Assembly: GCA_037190845.1 (NCBI GenBank) | Contig: JBBCJI010000017.1 | Coordinates: forward strand, 48,156 to 112,155 | DNA: 64,000 nucleotides | DNA from: JBEBVQ01 sp037190845 | GTDB lineage: Bacteria; Bacteroidota; Bacteroidia; Chitinophagales; Chitinophagaceae | Reading direction: 5' to 3' | Part shown: positions 8,450-16,230 of the stretch, one piece after another | How the letters are laid out: every line of letters begins with the position of its first letter | Position numbering within the stretch: position 1 is the stretch's first letter | Position numbers and translations under genes: made by a program | The notes under the pieces: generated by a model | Told to the model about the DNA's origin: nothing | Seen by the model: only the letters and a program-made list of their open reading frames with translations | Database searches by the model: none

Positions 8450-9874
8450 ATGGCAGAAGTGCTGGAAAAAGTTATTGAGGAACATCGGCAGGGAGAAGCT
8501 TTTGCGCCCTTTGCCCAGGATCCTAATAAATACAAGAAGAAATTCTACATAGAGAGCTATGGCTGTCAGATGAATTTTAGCGACAGTGAAATTGTGGCCT
8601 CTATTCTTCAGGAGCAGGGTTACGGCGCTACGCGGAATTTTGAAGAGGCCAGCCTTGTCCTGATTAATACATGCTCTATCCGTGAAAAAGCAGAGCAGAC
8701 GGTAAGGAACCGTCTCCAGGCTTTCCGTAAGGTGAAAGAACAGAATCCGGGCATGATGGTGGGCGTGCTGGGATGTATGGCCGAGCGGCTCAAAGCTAAA
8801 TTCCTCGAAGAAGAAAAACTGGTGGATATTGTGGTTGGTCCGGATGCATACCGCAGCCTGCCAGGGTTGGTTACAGAGGCTGAAGGCGGCCAGAAAAGTG
8901 TAAACGTACTGTTGAGCCGTGAAGAAACGTATGCAGATATTGCGCCTGTCCGTCTTGATAGTAACGGTGTTACGGCTTTTGTGAGCATTATGCGCGGCTG
9001 TAATAACATGTGCACCTTTTGTGTAGTCCCCTTTACCCGCGGTCGTGAAAGGAGTCGCGATGCCGTCAGCATTGTGGCAGAGTGCCGTAGTCTGTTCGAA
9101 AGCGGATTCCGGGAAGTAACACTGTTGGGGCAGAATGTGGATAGTTATCATTATACACCGGCCGCTGCCAACACGGACGAAGCGGTAACATTTGCCCGGC
9201 TGCTCGAAATGGTGGCGCAGATATCACCTTTTCTGCGTGTCCGTTTCAGTACTTCGCATCCCAAGGATATTACGGATGATGTGCTGCATACCATGGCGGC
9301 CTATGAAAATATCTGCAAGTACATCCACCTCCCGGTACAAAGCGGGAATACGCGTGTCCTGCAACTAATGAACCGTACCTATACCCGCGAGTGGTATCTG
9401 GCACGTGTAAAACGCATCCGCGAGATCATGCCGGATTGCGGGCTGAGTACCGATATTATTACCGGTTTTTGTACGGAAACGGAAGAGGAGCACCAGGACA
9501 CACTGGATGTGATGGAACAATCCCGTTTTGATATGGCTTACATGTTTGCTTATAGCGAACGTCCGGGTACACTGGCAGCACGTCGTTATCAGGATGATGT
9601 GCCGGAAGATGTGAAAAAAAGAAGGCTCGAAGAGGTAATCTCATTGCAGGGCCGTCATTCAAAGGAGAGTTATAAGAACGATATTGGTAAGGTGTTCCGC
9701 GTGCTGATAGAGGGTGAGAGTAAGCGAAGTGATCAGCGTTGGAGCGGCCGCAATAGCCAGAATAAAATGGTGGTATTCCCCAAAGATGGGCATGATCTGA
9801 AGAAGGGTGATTATGTGGATGTGCGGATCGAAGATGCGACACAGGCGACACTGCTGGGGACGATTGTAATTTGA
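8450..9874 (+). CDS. miaB: tRNA-2-methylthio-N6-dimethylallyladenosine synthase
   Basis: Radical-SAM methylthiotransferase that adds the 2-methylthio group to i6A37 in tRNAs. 474 aa. The N-terminal UPF0004 domain carries cluster cysteines C39, C75 and C109; the radical-SAM motif CNNMCTFC is at 184-191; a C-terminal TRAM domain follows at about 405-474. First gene of a + strand run leading to a sigma-54 regulator, lptE and secG. The TGA stop is read from a repeat word (TTTGAAAATG) that begins the downstream intergenic repeat. Confidence 0.97.
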   Translation: MAEVLEKVIEEHRQGEAFAPFAQDPNKYKKKFYIESYGCQMNFSDSEIVASILQEQGYGATRNFEEASLVLINTCSIREKAEQTVRNRLQAFRKVKEQNPGMMVGVLGCMAERLKAKFLEEEKLVDIVVGPDAYRSLPGLVTEAEGGQKSVNVLLSREETYADIAPVRLDSNGVTAFVSIMRGCNNMCTFCVVPFTRGRERSRDAVSIVAECRSLFESGFREVTLLGQNVDSYHYTPAAANTDEAVTFARLLEMVAQISPFLRVRFSTSHPKDITDDVLHTMAAYENICKYIHLPVQSGNTRVLQLMNRTYTREWYLARVKRIREIMPDCGLSTDIITGFCTETEEEHQDTLDVMEQSRFDMAYMFAYSERPGTLAARRYQDDVPEDVKKRRLEEVISLQGRHSKESYKNDIGKVFRVLIEGESKRSDQRWSGRNSQNKMVVFPKDGHDLKKGDYVDVRIEDATQATLLGTIVI

Positions 9875-9968
9875 AAATGAGCTAATTTGAAAATTTGAAA
9901 ATGAGGTGACCGGAGCGATATGTTTCAATATGCCATTTTCAATTGACACATTCTCAAATTTTCAAATT
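9869..9968. repeat. TTTGAAAAT-word inverted repeat (family A)
   Basis: The left arm AATTTGAAAATTTGAAAATG (9884-9903) pairs with the right arm ending at 9968 with one mismatch across a spacer of about 45 nt. It overlaps the miaB stop codon and ends 17 nt before the next start codon. Confidence 0.8.
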
Positions 9969-9985
9969 AAAAATATTTCCTGAAA

Positions 9986-11233
9986 ATGGATATACAAAGC
10001 ATAAAGAACAGGTTTGGTATTATCGGCAATGCACCCGCGCTGAATCACGCGCTCAGCACGGCCGTGCAGGTAGCCACTACGGATCTCACGGTGCTGATCG
10101 TAGGGGAAAGCGGCGTGGGTAAGGAGGTATTTTCTCAGATCATCCATACGCTTTCCGGACGGAAGCATAATCCGTTTATTGCCGTCAACTGCGGCGCTAT
10201 ACCCGAAGGTACGATAGACAGCGAGCTGTTCGGGCATGAAAAAGGGGCGTTCACCGGCGCAGTAGACAGCCGAAAAGGTTATTTTGAGACCGTTAACGGG
10301 GGGACGATCTTTCTTGATGAGATCGGTGAAATGCCGCTCGGCACACAGGCACGCCTGCTGCGTGTCCTTGAGACCGGGGAGTTTATACGCGTCGGCTCAT
10401 CCAAAGTGCAGAAGACAGACGTAAGGGTGATCGGTGCTACCAATCGCGATCTGCTTGATTATACCCGGCAGGGGAAATTCCGTGAAGACCTGTATTACCG
10501 CCTGAGTACAGTGCCGATCCGTGTGCCGTCGCTGCGCGACCGTCCGGAAGATATACCACTCCTCTTTCGCAAGTTTGCTTCTGATTTTGCCGAGCGTTAC
10601 CGTACCCAATCTGTACAACTCGACGCCGGTGCGTTGCAGTTGCTGGTCAGTTATGGCTGGAGGGGGAATGTACGTGAACTGAAGAATATTGCCGAGCAGG
10701 TATCTGTGTTGTCTCAGGATAAAAACATCACGGCGGATGCGCTGAGCCGTTTTCTTCCCGGCAATGACGGCTCCCGGAGCCTGGCGTTGCGGCCACCCGG
10801 CCAGGTTGTTGCCGGGGGCCATGCAGAGGAGTTTACTACTACCGAGCGTGATATATTGTACAAACTGTTTTTTGATCTGAAGAAAGATATTAATGATCTG
10901 AAGCAGATGATGTTTGAGATGGCTCATGGCAAAGGATTCGCTCCTGTATCTCCGATGGTTGATAACAACCTGCTGCCTGTGTATAATAATGCAGCCGAAC
11001 CAACTGCTCCGGTTTACGGAAGCAGTGCAACGCCGTTTGTGATACAGCCGCATGATACAGTAGATCATCATGAGGATGTGGAAGAATCGCTGATGCTTGC
11101 CGACCGGGAGAAAGAATTTATTATCAAGGCTCTGAAAAAACATAAAAGCCGGCGCAGGGATGCTGCTAATGAACTTGGTATCTCTGAGCGGACGTTGTAC
11201 CGGAAAATTAAAGAGTACGGGATTGATGAGTGA
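9986..11233 (+). CDS. Sigma-54-dependent transcriptional activator
   Basis: 415-aa AAA+ enhancer-binding protein that remodels RNA polymerase-sigma54 for open complex formation. Walker A GESGVGKE is at 40-47, the sigma-54 contact loop GAFTGA at 87-92, and Walker B is in GGTIFLDEIGEMP. A Fis-type helix-turn-helix lies at about 375-412 (RRRDAANELGISERTLYRK). It starts almost directly with the AAA+ domain and lacks a receiver, GAF or PAS domain, so its activity control is not evident. Between miaB and lptE it may regulate envelope genes, but no -24/-12 site was identified here. Confidence 0.93.
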   Translation: MDIQSIKNRFGIIGNAPALNHALSTAVQVATTDLTVLIVGESGVGKEVFSQIIHTLSGRKHNPFIAVNCGAIPEGTIDSELFGHEKGAFTGAVDSRKGYFETVNGGTIFLDEIGEMPLGTQARLLRVLETGEFIRVGSSKVQKTDVRVIGATNRDLLDYTRQGKFREDLYYRLSTVPIRVPSLRDRPEDIPLLFRKFASDFAERYRTQSVQLDAGALQLLVSYGWRGNVRELKNIAEQVSVLSQDKNITADALSRFLPGNDGSRSLALRPPGQVVAGGHAEEFTTTERDILYKLFFDLKKDINDLKQMMFEMAHGKGFAPVSPMVDNNLLPVYNNAAEPTAPVYGSSATPFVIQPHDTVDHHEDVEESLMLADREKEFIIKALKKHKSRRRDAANELGISERTLYRKIKEYGIDE

Positions 11234-11297
11234 ATTTGAAGATTTGAAAATGAGCTAATTTGAAAATGTGTTCAATGTGACGAATGTGTTTTCCCTG
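11234..11297. repeat. Mosaic of family A and family C repeat words
   Basis: AATTTGAAGATTTGAAAATG and AATTTGAAAATGTG are followed by TTCAATGTGACGAATGTG, joining words of two repeat families directly after the TGA of the sigma-54 regulator gene. Confidence 0.6.
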
Positions 11298-11339
11298 ATT
11301 AACCACGTTTACTGCATTAACCACATTTTAAGCCTAATC

Positions 11340-11849
11340 ATGAAGTCCTTGAAGTATACTTTTTCATCCATATTGTTTTGTTGCTGCGTCCTGCTATCGG
11401 GCTGCGGTGTTTATAGCTTTACCGGGGCCTCCATAGAAGGAAAGACGATCAATATCCGCGTGTTGGAAAACCGTGCCCGTAACGTAGTGCCAGCACTCAG
11501 TGCTTCGCTGACTGACAAGGTACGCAGCCGCATTCTCTCGCAGACCGGGCTGGCGCCGGTTACTACTGAAGATGCGGATTATGAAATATCCGGTTCGATT
11601 ACCGCATATGATGTAACGGTTACCGGGGTGCAGAATACCCAGCAGGCGACACAAAACCGGCTTACCATCACGGTTAATATTACGTTTAAAAACAGGCTGG
11701 ATGAGAAGGCGGGATTCAAGCAGGTTTTTTCAAGATTTGCAGATTTTCCTGCATCGCAGACGGTCCAGAACGTGGAGACGGCCCTGATCAATACGATTGG
11801 TGAACAACTGGCAGACGATATTTTTAATAAGGCATTTGTAAACTGGTGA
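11340..11849 (+). CDS. lptE: LPS assembly lipoprotein LptE family
   Basis: 169-aa outer-membrane lipoprotein; LptE plugs the LptD barrel for lipopolysaccharide delivery to the cell surface. The signal peptide ends in the lipobox LLSGC (Cys22). The region after GVYSFTGASIE matches the LptE/secretin-like family fold in Bacteroidota. The ATG at 11340 is preferred over an in-frame upstream start because it gives a compact lipoprotein signal peptide. It precedes a TPR-like protein and secG. Confidence 0.85.
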   Translation: MKSLKYTFSSILFCCCVLLSGCGVYSFTGASIEGKTINIRVLENRARNVVPALSASLTDKVRSRILSQTGLAPVTTEDADYEISGSITAYDVTVTGVQNTQQATQNRLTITVNITFKNRLDEKAGFKQVFSRFADFPASQTVQNVETALINTIGEQLADDIFNKAFVNW

Positions 11850-11856
11850 CAAATAG

Positions 11857-11938
11857 TTATAAGTTATGAATGATGAGTTGTTAATTTTAACGATCAATTT
11901 AATTAGCTAATCAGCATATTAGCTAATCGGCTAATTAA
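11857..11938. repeat. Family B fragment followed by a family D inverted repeat
   Basis: The word GTTATGAATGATGAGTTGTT (family B) is followed by TTAATTAGC (11899-11907) and its complement GCTAATTAA (11930-11938), with further nested GCTAAT words between (family D). Confidence 0.6.
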
Positions 11939-11971
11939 AACGATCCATTCTCAACTTTCAATTTTTGATTG

Positions 11972-12790
11972 ATGGTTCATGCAGACAAGATACATAAATG
12001 GCTTTCCCGCCCGGATACATATGGGGAAGCAGATGCACCGGCGGTAGCCGCGCTGGTGGAGAAATATCCTTATTTCATTCCCGGCCGTTATCTGCAGGTA
12101 ATACAGGCAGGCAGCAGGGAGGCGTTTACACCTGCCGCATTGAGCCGGATGCATCTGTTTACAGGTAACTGGCTGTTGTATTACCGGATGATGCAGGAGG
12201 AAACGGATCGTATACCACTTCCCAACGCTGCTGAGGCGACTGAACGCTCCGTACAGCAGGATACTGTTGCCAATGCCGTTGTGTCTGCTGCAGATGAAAA
12301 AGAGCTTGCAGCAGAGCCATTGATAACACCGGTCTATGCGGAAGATTATTTCTTACATCAGGGTATCCGGATTCCGGACGAAATACCGCATGAGCCGCCG
12401 GTCATTGCCCCGGAAGATGAAAAGGATAAGTCGCTCATGGTTGTTATGAGCTTCAGTGAATGGCTATCATATTTTAAGGCCAAAACAGAAAAGGAGCGCC
12501 AGGAGGCAGATGGCAGGAAGGCGCTTAAGACCATGTGGCAGAAAGAAAAACTGGCGGCGGCGCTGGAAGATGAAACGGATGAGATTCCGGATGATGTGTT
12601 TAATATGGCGGTTAACTCCATCAGCCGTGAGGAAGACCTTATTAGTGAATCGCTTGCGGAAATACTGGTACGCCAGGGGAAGTATGATAAGGCGATCGAT
12701 ATGTATCGTAAATTAAGTTTGCATAATCCTCAAAAAAATGCTTACTTTGCCGCCCGGATTGAAAAAATTCAAAAAGAGAAAAAATTATGA
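11972..12790 (+). CDS. Hypothetical protein, TPR-like C-terminus
   Basis: 272 aa from the ATG at 11972 (an in-frame TTG lies just before it). No signal peptide or membrane segment. The N-terminal about 75 residues (HKWLSRPDTYGEADAPAVAAL...) and a C-terminal TPR-like unit (LAEILVRQGKYDKAIDMYRKLSLHNPQKN, about 235-262) flank a charged, low-complexity middle. Proteins like this commonly sit next to secG and lptE in Bacteroidota; the function is unknown. Its TGA overlaps the secG ATG by 4 bp (ATGA), so translation is probably coupled. Confidence 0.8.
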   Translation: MVHADKIHKWLSRPDTYGEADAPAVAALVEKYPYFIPGRYLQVIQAGSREAFTPAALSRMHLFTGNWLLYYRMMQEETDRIPLPNAAEATERSVQQDTVANAVVSAADEKELAAEPLITPVYAEDYFLHQGIRIPDEIPHEPPVIAPEDEKDKSLMVVMSFSEWLSYFKAKTEKERQEADGRKALKTMWQKEKLAAALEDETDEIPDDVFNMAVNSISREEDLISESLAEILVRQGKYDKAIDMYRKLSLHNPQKNAYFAARIEKIQKEKKL

Positions 12791-13098
12791 TTATCCTTAT
12801 AACAATACTCATTATACTGGCATCATTTGTTTTAGGATTTTTTATCCTGATACAAAATCCCAAAGGCGGCGGCCTTTCAGGTTCATTTGGGAGCCTGGGG
12901 GCCCAGGTAATGGGGGTAAAGCAGTCTTCTGATGCTATGGAAAAAGGGACATGGACGGCTATGGGTGTGATTGCCGGTTTGTGTCTTATTGCTATTATGT
13001 TTTACGAAAAACCGCAGAAGCCTGCTTCACTTAATCAGCCCGCCCAGCAGAGCGCGCCCGCTCAGCAGCAGGCACCTCAGGGAGCGCCGGTTCAATGA
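12787..13098 (+). CDS. secG: Preprotein translocase subunit SecG
   Basis: 103-aa inner-membrane subunit of SecYEG. Two hydrophobic helices (about 3-22 and 55-75) flank the conserved loop IQNPKGGGLSGSFG. The C-terminal tail after about residue 80 is Pro/Gln/Ala-rich, as often in Bacteroidota. It overlaps the preceding gene by 4 bp. Confidence 0.95.
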   Translation: MIILITILIILASFVLGFFILIQNPKGGGLSGSFGSLGAQVMGVKQSSDAMEKGTWTAMGVIAGLCLIAIMFYEKPQKPASLNQPAQQSAPAQQQAPQGAPVQ

Positions 13099-13104
13099 TA
13101 AAGG

Positions 13105-13150
13105 GATGAGTTATGAATGATGAGTTATGATTCATCATTCATAACTCATC
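13105..13150. repeat. ATGAATGATGAG-word hairpin (family B)
   Basis: Perfect 19-bp stem, 13105-13123 with 13132-13150, loop of 8 nt, between the convergent secG and the next minus-strand gene. It could act as a bidirectional terminator, although neither side has a classical T run. Confidence 0.85.
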
Positions 13151-13154
13151 ATTC

Positions 13155-13649
13155 CTAATAATATCCCAGGTAAAACTTCGACTCCGGCGTATATTCTATA
13201 TTTATCTCGTCTCCTTCTTCCATTCTGCTATAATCTTCTGCACTGACTTCAATACTTAGTTTAACAGGTGAATTAAGGTAGAAGTAAAATGTGTTATTGA
13301 CTTTCATGTATTGTTTGCGGGTGATGCGTACCTGTTCCACCGTTTTTTTGTTTTTCCGGATATCTGTCTGCAATTTTCGCAGATTGCTGCTATATACGAC
13401 CCATACGATCGTACCGCTGAAGCAGACAAGGATGAGTACACCCAGAAAGTAATAGCTGTAAGAGAAAGGGTCTGGCACATCTTCGATAGCTCTGTACCAG
13501 GAAAACAGGAACGGGATAAGAAAACAAAGCAGAAGCATTGCACGGATAACCTTAAGGAACTGCTTCCGTTCGCGCCACTCTTTTTTCCTTAGGAATGTAC
13601 GCTCTTCCGCATTCAGCGGTTCTTTATGCCGGATCAGTTGCCGTTTCAT
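13155..13649 (-). CDS. Hypothetical two-helix membrane protein
   Basis: 164 aa from the ATG at 13649; an upstream TTG at 13691 would overlap the end of rel. The basic N-terminus (MKRQLIRHKEPLNAEE) is followed by two hydrophobic helices (about 35-55 and 65-88) and a soluble domain of about 75 residues ending near YTPESKFYLGYY. I do not recognise the family. It lies 38 bp after rel on the same strand and may be co-transcribed. Confidence 0.7.
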   Translation of the reverse strand: MKRQLIRHKEPLNAEERTFLRKKEWRERKQFLKVIRAMLLLCFLIPFLFSWYRAIEDVPDPFSYSYYFLGVLILVCFSGTIVWVVYSSNLRKLQTDIRKNKKTVEQVRITRKQYMKVNNTFYFYLNSPVKLSIEVSAEDYSRMEEGDEINIEYTPESKFYLGYY

Positions 13650-13687
13650 ACGCGCCTCTGAATTGGGTTGATGACCGCAATGCCTGG

Positions 13688-15943
13688 TCAATTACCGGTT
13701 ACTTCCAGTCGTTCCACTTTGTTAATGCCGCCCAACTCTTCAAGCCGTTCACAAAGTTCGTCCAGTTCATCCCGGTCATGCACATATACCATGATTGTGC
13801 CTTCAAAAACACCGTCTTTGGAATCAATACTCAGTGAGCGCATGTTCATTTTCAGCTCTCCTGAAATCACATTGGTGATCTTCTGTATGACGCCCACATC
13901 ATCAAGCCCGATGATCCGTACGCCACTGAGGAAGGATATTTCCTTGTTTTTGGCCCATTTTGTCTTTACGACACGATGACCGTGGTTGGCCAGCAACTGC
14001 GCTGCATTCGGGCAGTCCGTACGGTGAATCTTCAATCCTTCTCCTGCAGTGACAAAACCAAATACATCATCTCCCGGTATAGGCTGGCAACATTGGGCGA
14101 GCTTGTACAGGATCTTGTCCGAGCTTTCACCGAAAATGATCAGCTCGGCATCCTTTGTCGTTTTGTGCCGGTTAAGCTCATCTTCCGATACAAGGTGCCG
14201 GGTATCCATGTTTACTTCTCGTATCGGCTGGAGTAGTTTATCTCCCGAAATGGTAAAATCTTTCAGTTCCTTGACATCCACATTACCTACGGCAACGGCG
14301 TAGAAAAGATCAAGCTGGGAAGGTTTTTTGAAGTACAGACAGAGCTCGTTGATGTTGTGCTGCGACATGGGCACTTTCATATGGTCGAGCTTGCGCTTAA
14401 CTGCTGCTTTGCCGTCTTCTGCGATCTTTCGTTTCTCTTCCTTCAGATAGTATTTGATACGGGATTTGGCCTTGGCCGTTATCACAAACGCCAGCCAGTC
14501 TTCAGAAGGTTTTTGTTTGGAGGATGTGATCACCTCTACCTGGTCGCCGCTTTTCAGCTTATGGCTAAGTGGCACCAGGCGATAGTTTACCTTAGCTCCG
14601 ATGCAACGGGCACCCAGTTCCGAGTGGATGTCGAATGCGAAATCAAGTGAAGTAGCCCCTTTGGGAAGTACCCGCATTTCTCCCTTTGGAGTGTATACGT
14701 AAATTTCTTCAGTGAACAGGTCGAGCTTGAAGTCCTGCAGAAAGTCAAGCGTATCAGTATCCGGATTGTCCAGGATGTCGCGCAGGTGCTGCAGCCAGGC
14801 ATCCAGCTTGCTTTCCTGCTGGCTGCTAGCGCCTTCCTTGTATTTCCAGTGTGCTGCGAGGCCTTTTTCGGCTATTTCATTCATCCGGGCAGAGCGAATC
14901 TGCACTTCCACCCATTTCCCGCCAGGTCCCATAACGGTTGTATGCAGTGCTTCATAACCGTTGCCTTTGGGCACGCTGATCCAGTCCCGCAGCCTGTCCG
15001 GGCTTGGCGGATATATGCTGGTGATAACGGAATATACTTTCCAGCAATCTTCTTTTTCGCGTTCGGGCGGGGCATTCAGAATAACGCGGATGGCAAACAG
15101 GTCGTATACCTCTTCGAAGGACACATGCTTGGTGCGCATCTTATTCCATATGGAATGAATGGCTTTGGGACGGCCGAAAATATCAAAGGCCAGCCCGTTA
15201 CGTTGCAGTTCGTCTCTGATCGGTCTGATAAATTCGTTGATATAACGGCTGCGTTCCCGGCGGGTAGCCTGCAATCCCTTGGCGATATCTGTATAAGCTT
15301 CCGGTTGTGTGTATTTCAGCGCCAGGTCTTCCAGCTCGGATTTTATCTCGTACAGCCCCAATCTGTGTGCTAGTGGAGCATAGATGTAGGTGGTTTCCGA
15401 GGCTATTTTCAGTTGTGTTTCCCGCTTCATACTTTCGAGCGTCCGCATGTTGTGCAGCCGGTCTGCCAGCTTGATCAGGATCACGCGTGGATCTTCGGCG
15501 AGAGTGACCAGTATCTTCCGGAAGTTTTCGGCCTGTACGGTTGTATCGGCTTTCAGGTCCACGACATTGGATATTTTTGTGAGGCCGTCGATGATGCGTG
15601 CATAGTTGGCGCCAAATTCGCGGGTAATATCATCGAGTGTCAGCTCCGTATCTTCTACCACATCATGTAGCAGGGCACAGATGGCTGAAGTAACACCCAG
15701 ACCGATTTCTTCCACCGCGATCCTTGCTACGGCCACCGGGTGCAGAATATATGGCTCTCCCGATTTCCGGCGCATGTCTTTATGTGCGTCCGCGGCAATT
15801 TCGAATGCCCGGCGCAAAAGGATTTTGTCACCCTTTTTAATGCGCTGCTTTAGCGCGCGTAATAAGGCCCTGTATTCCCTGAGGATCAGCTTTTTCTCTT
15901 CTTCCTCGTCTAAGTTATATGTTGTTGCAAATACTGTCTGCAT
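13688..15943 (-). CDS. rel: Bifunctional (p)ppGpp synthetase/hydrolase Rel
   Basis: Stringent-response enzyme of 751 aa with the full long-RSH layout: HD hydrolase domain (His54; HD at 93-94 in LLHDVVEDTE), synthetase domain (about 240-370), TGS (about 410-475), and an ACT domain at about 670-745. An intact HD motif implies active ppGpp hydrolysis; Bacteroidota usually carry one such bifunctional enzyme. Divergent from the TonB receptor gene. Confidence 0.97.
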   Translation of the reverse strand: MQTVFATTYNLDEEEEKKLILREYRALLRALKQRIKKGDKILLRRAFEIAADAHKDMRRKSGEPYILHPVAVARIAVEEIGLGVTSAICALLHDVVEDTELTLDDITREFGANYARIIDGLTKISNVVDLKADTTVQAENFRKILVTLAEDPRVILIKLADRLHNMRTLESMKRETQLKIASETTYIYAPLAHRLGLYEIKSELEDLALKYTQPEAYTDIAKGLQATRRERSRYINEFIRPIRDELQRNGLAFDIFGRPKAIHSIWNKMRTKHVSFEEVYDLFAIRVILNAPPEREKEDCWKVYSVITSIYPPSPDRLRDWISVPKGNGYEALHTTVMGPGGKWVEVQIRSARMNEIAEKGLAAHWKYKEGASSQQESKLDAWLQHLRDILDNPDTDTLDFLQDFKLDLFTEEIYVYTPKGEMRVLPKGATSLDFAFDIHSELGARCIGAKVNYRLVPLSHKLKSGDQVEVITSSKQKPSEDWLAFVITAKAKSRIKYYLKEEKRKIAEDGKAAVKRKLDHMKVPMSQHNINELCLYFKKPSQLDLFYAVAVGNVDVKELKDFTISGDKLLQPIREVNMDTRHLVSEDELNRHKTTKDAELIIFGESSDKILYKLAQCCQPIPGDDVFGFVTAGEGLKIHRTDCPNAAQLLANHGHRVVKTKWAKNKEISFLSGVRIIGLDDVGVIQKITNVISGELKMNMRSLSIDSKDGVFEGTIMVYVHDRDELDELCERLEELGGINKVERLEVTGN

Positions 15944-16171
15944 ATGTTCGCTCTGCCTGTACCTTTAAATATACGAAATTATGCGTAAAGAAACAATGTT
16001 GGAGGATAGGGGCATGGGAAAATATATCGTAGTTGCTGTATAACAGGATGCCCTTATCCTAAATGAACTCTTGTTGTTTTTGCATGTCTTTTGTTTATTT
16101 GCAACTAAATTGCATTTATGTGATCCCGTATAGATTTAGATAATATTCGTTTTCGTGAGTAGAATTATTTT

Positions 16172-16199
16172 TTTAGATTAATCTAAATTTTTAGTTTTG
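16172..16199 (+). promoter_or_regulatory. Palindromic operator-like site with -7 box before the TonB receptor
   Basis: A perfect 16-bp palindrome TTTAGATTAATCTAAA (16172-16187) lies just upstream of a consensus -7 box TAGTTTTG (16192-16199), which is 31 nt before the ATG. A repressor here would sit between the -33 and -7 elements. The form resembles DtxR/MntR-family boxes, suggesting metal-responsive control (inference). An incomplete relative, TAGATTTAGATA, lies about 40 bp upstream. Confidence 0.65.
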
Positions 16200-16230
16200 C
16201 TGAACGAATAACATGATAACTGAATAAAAA

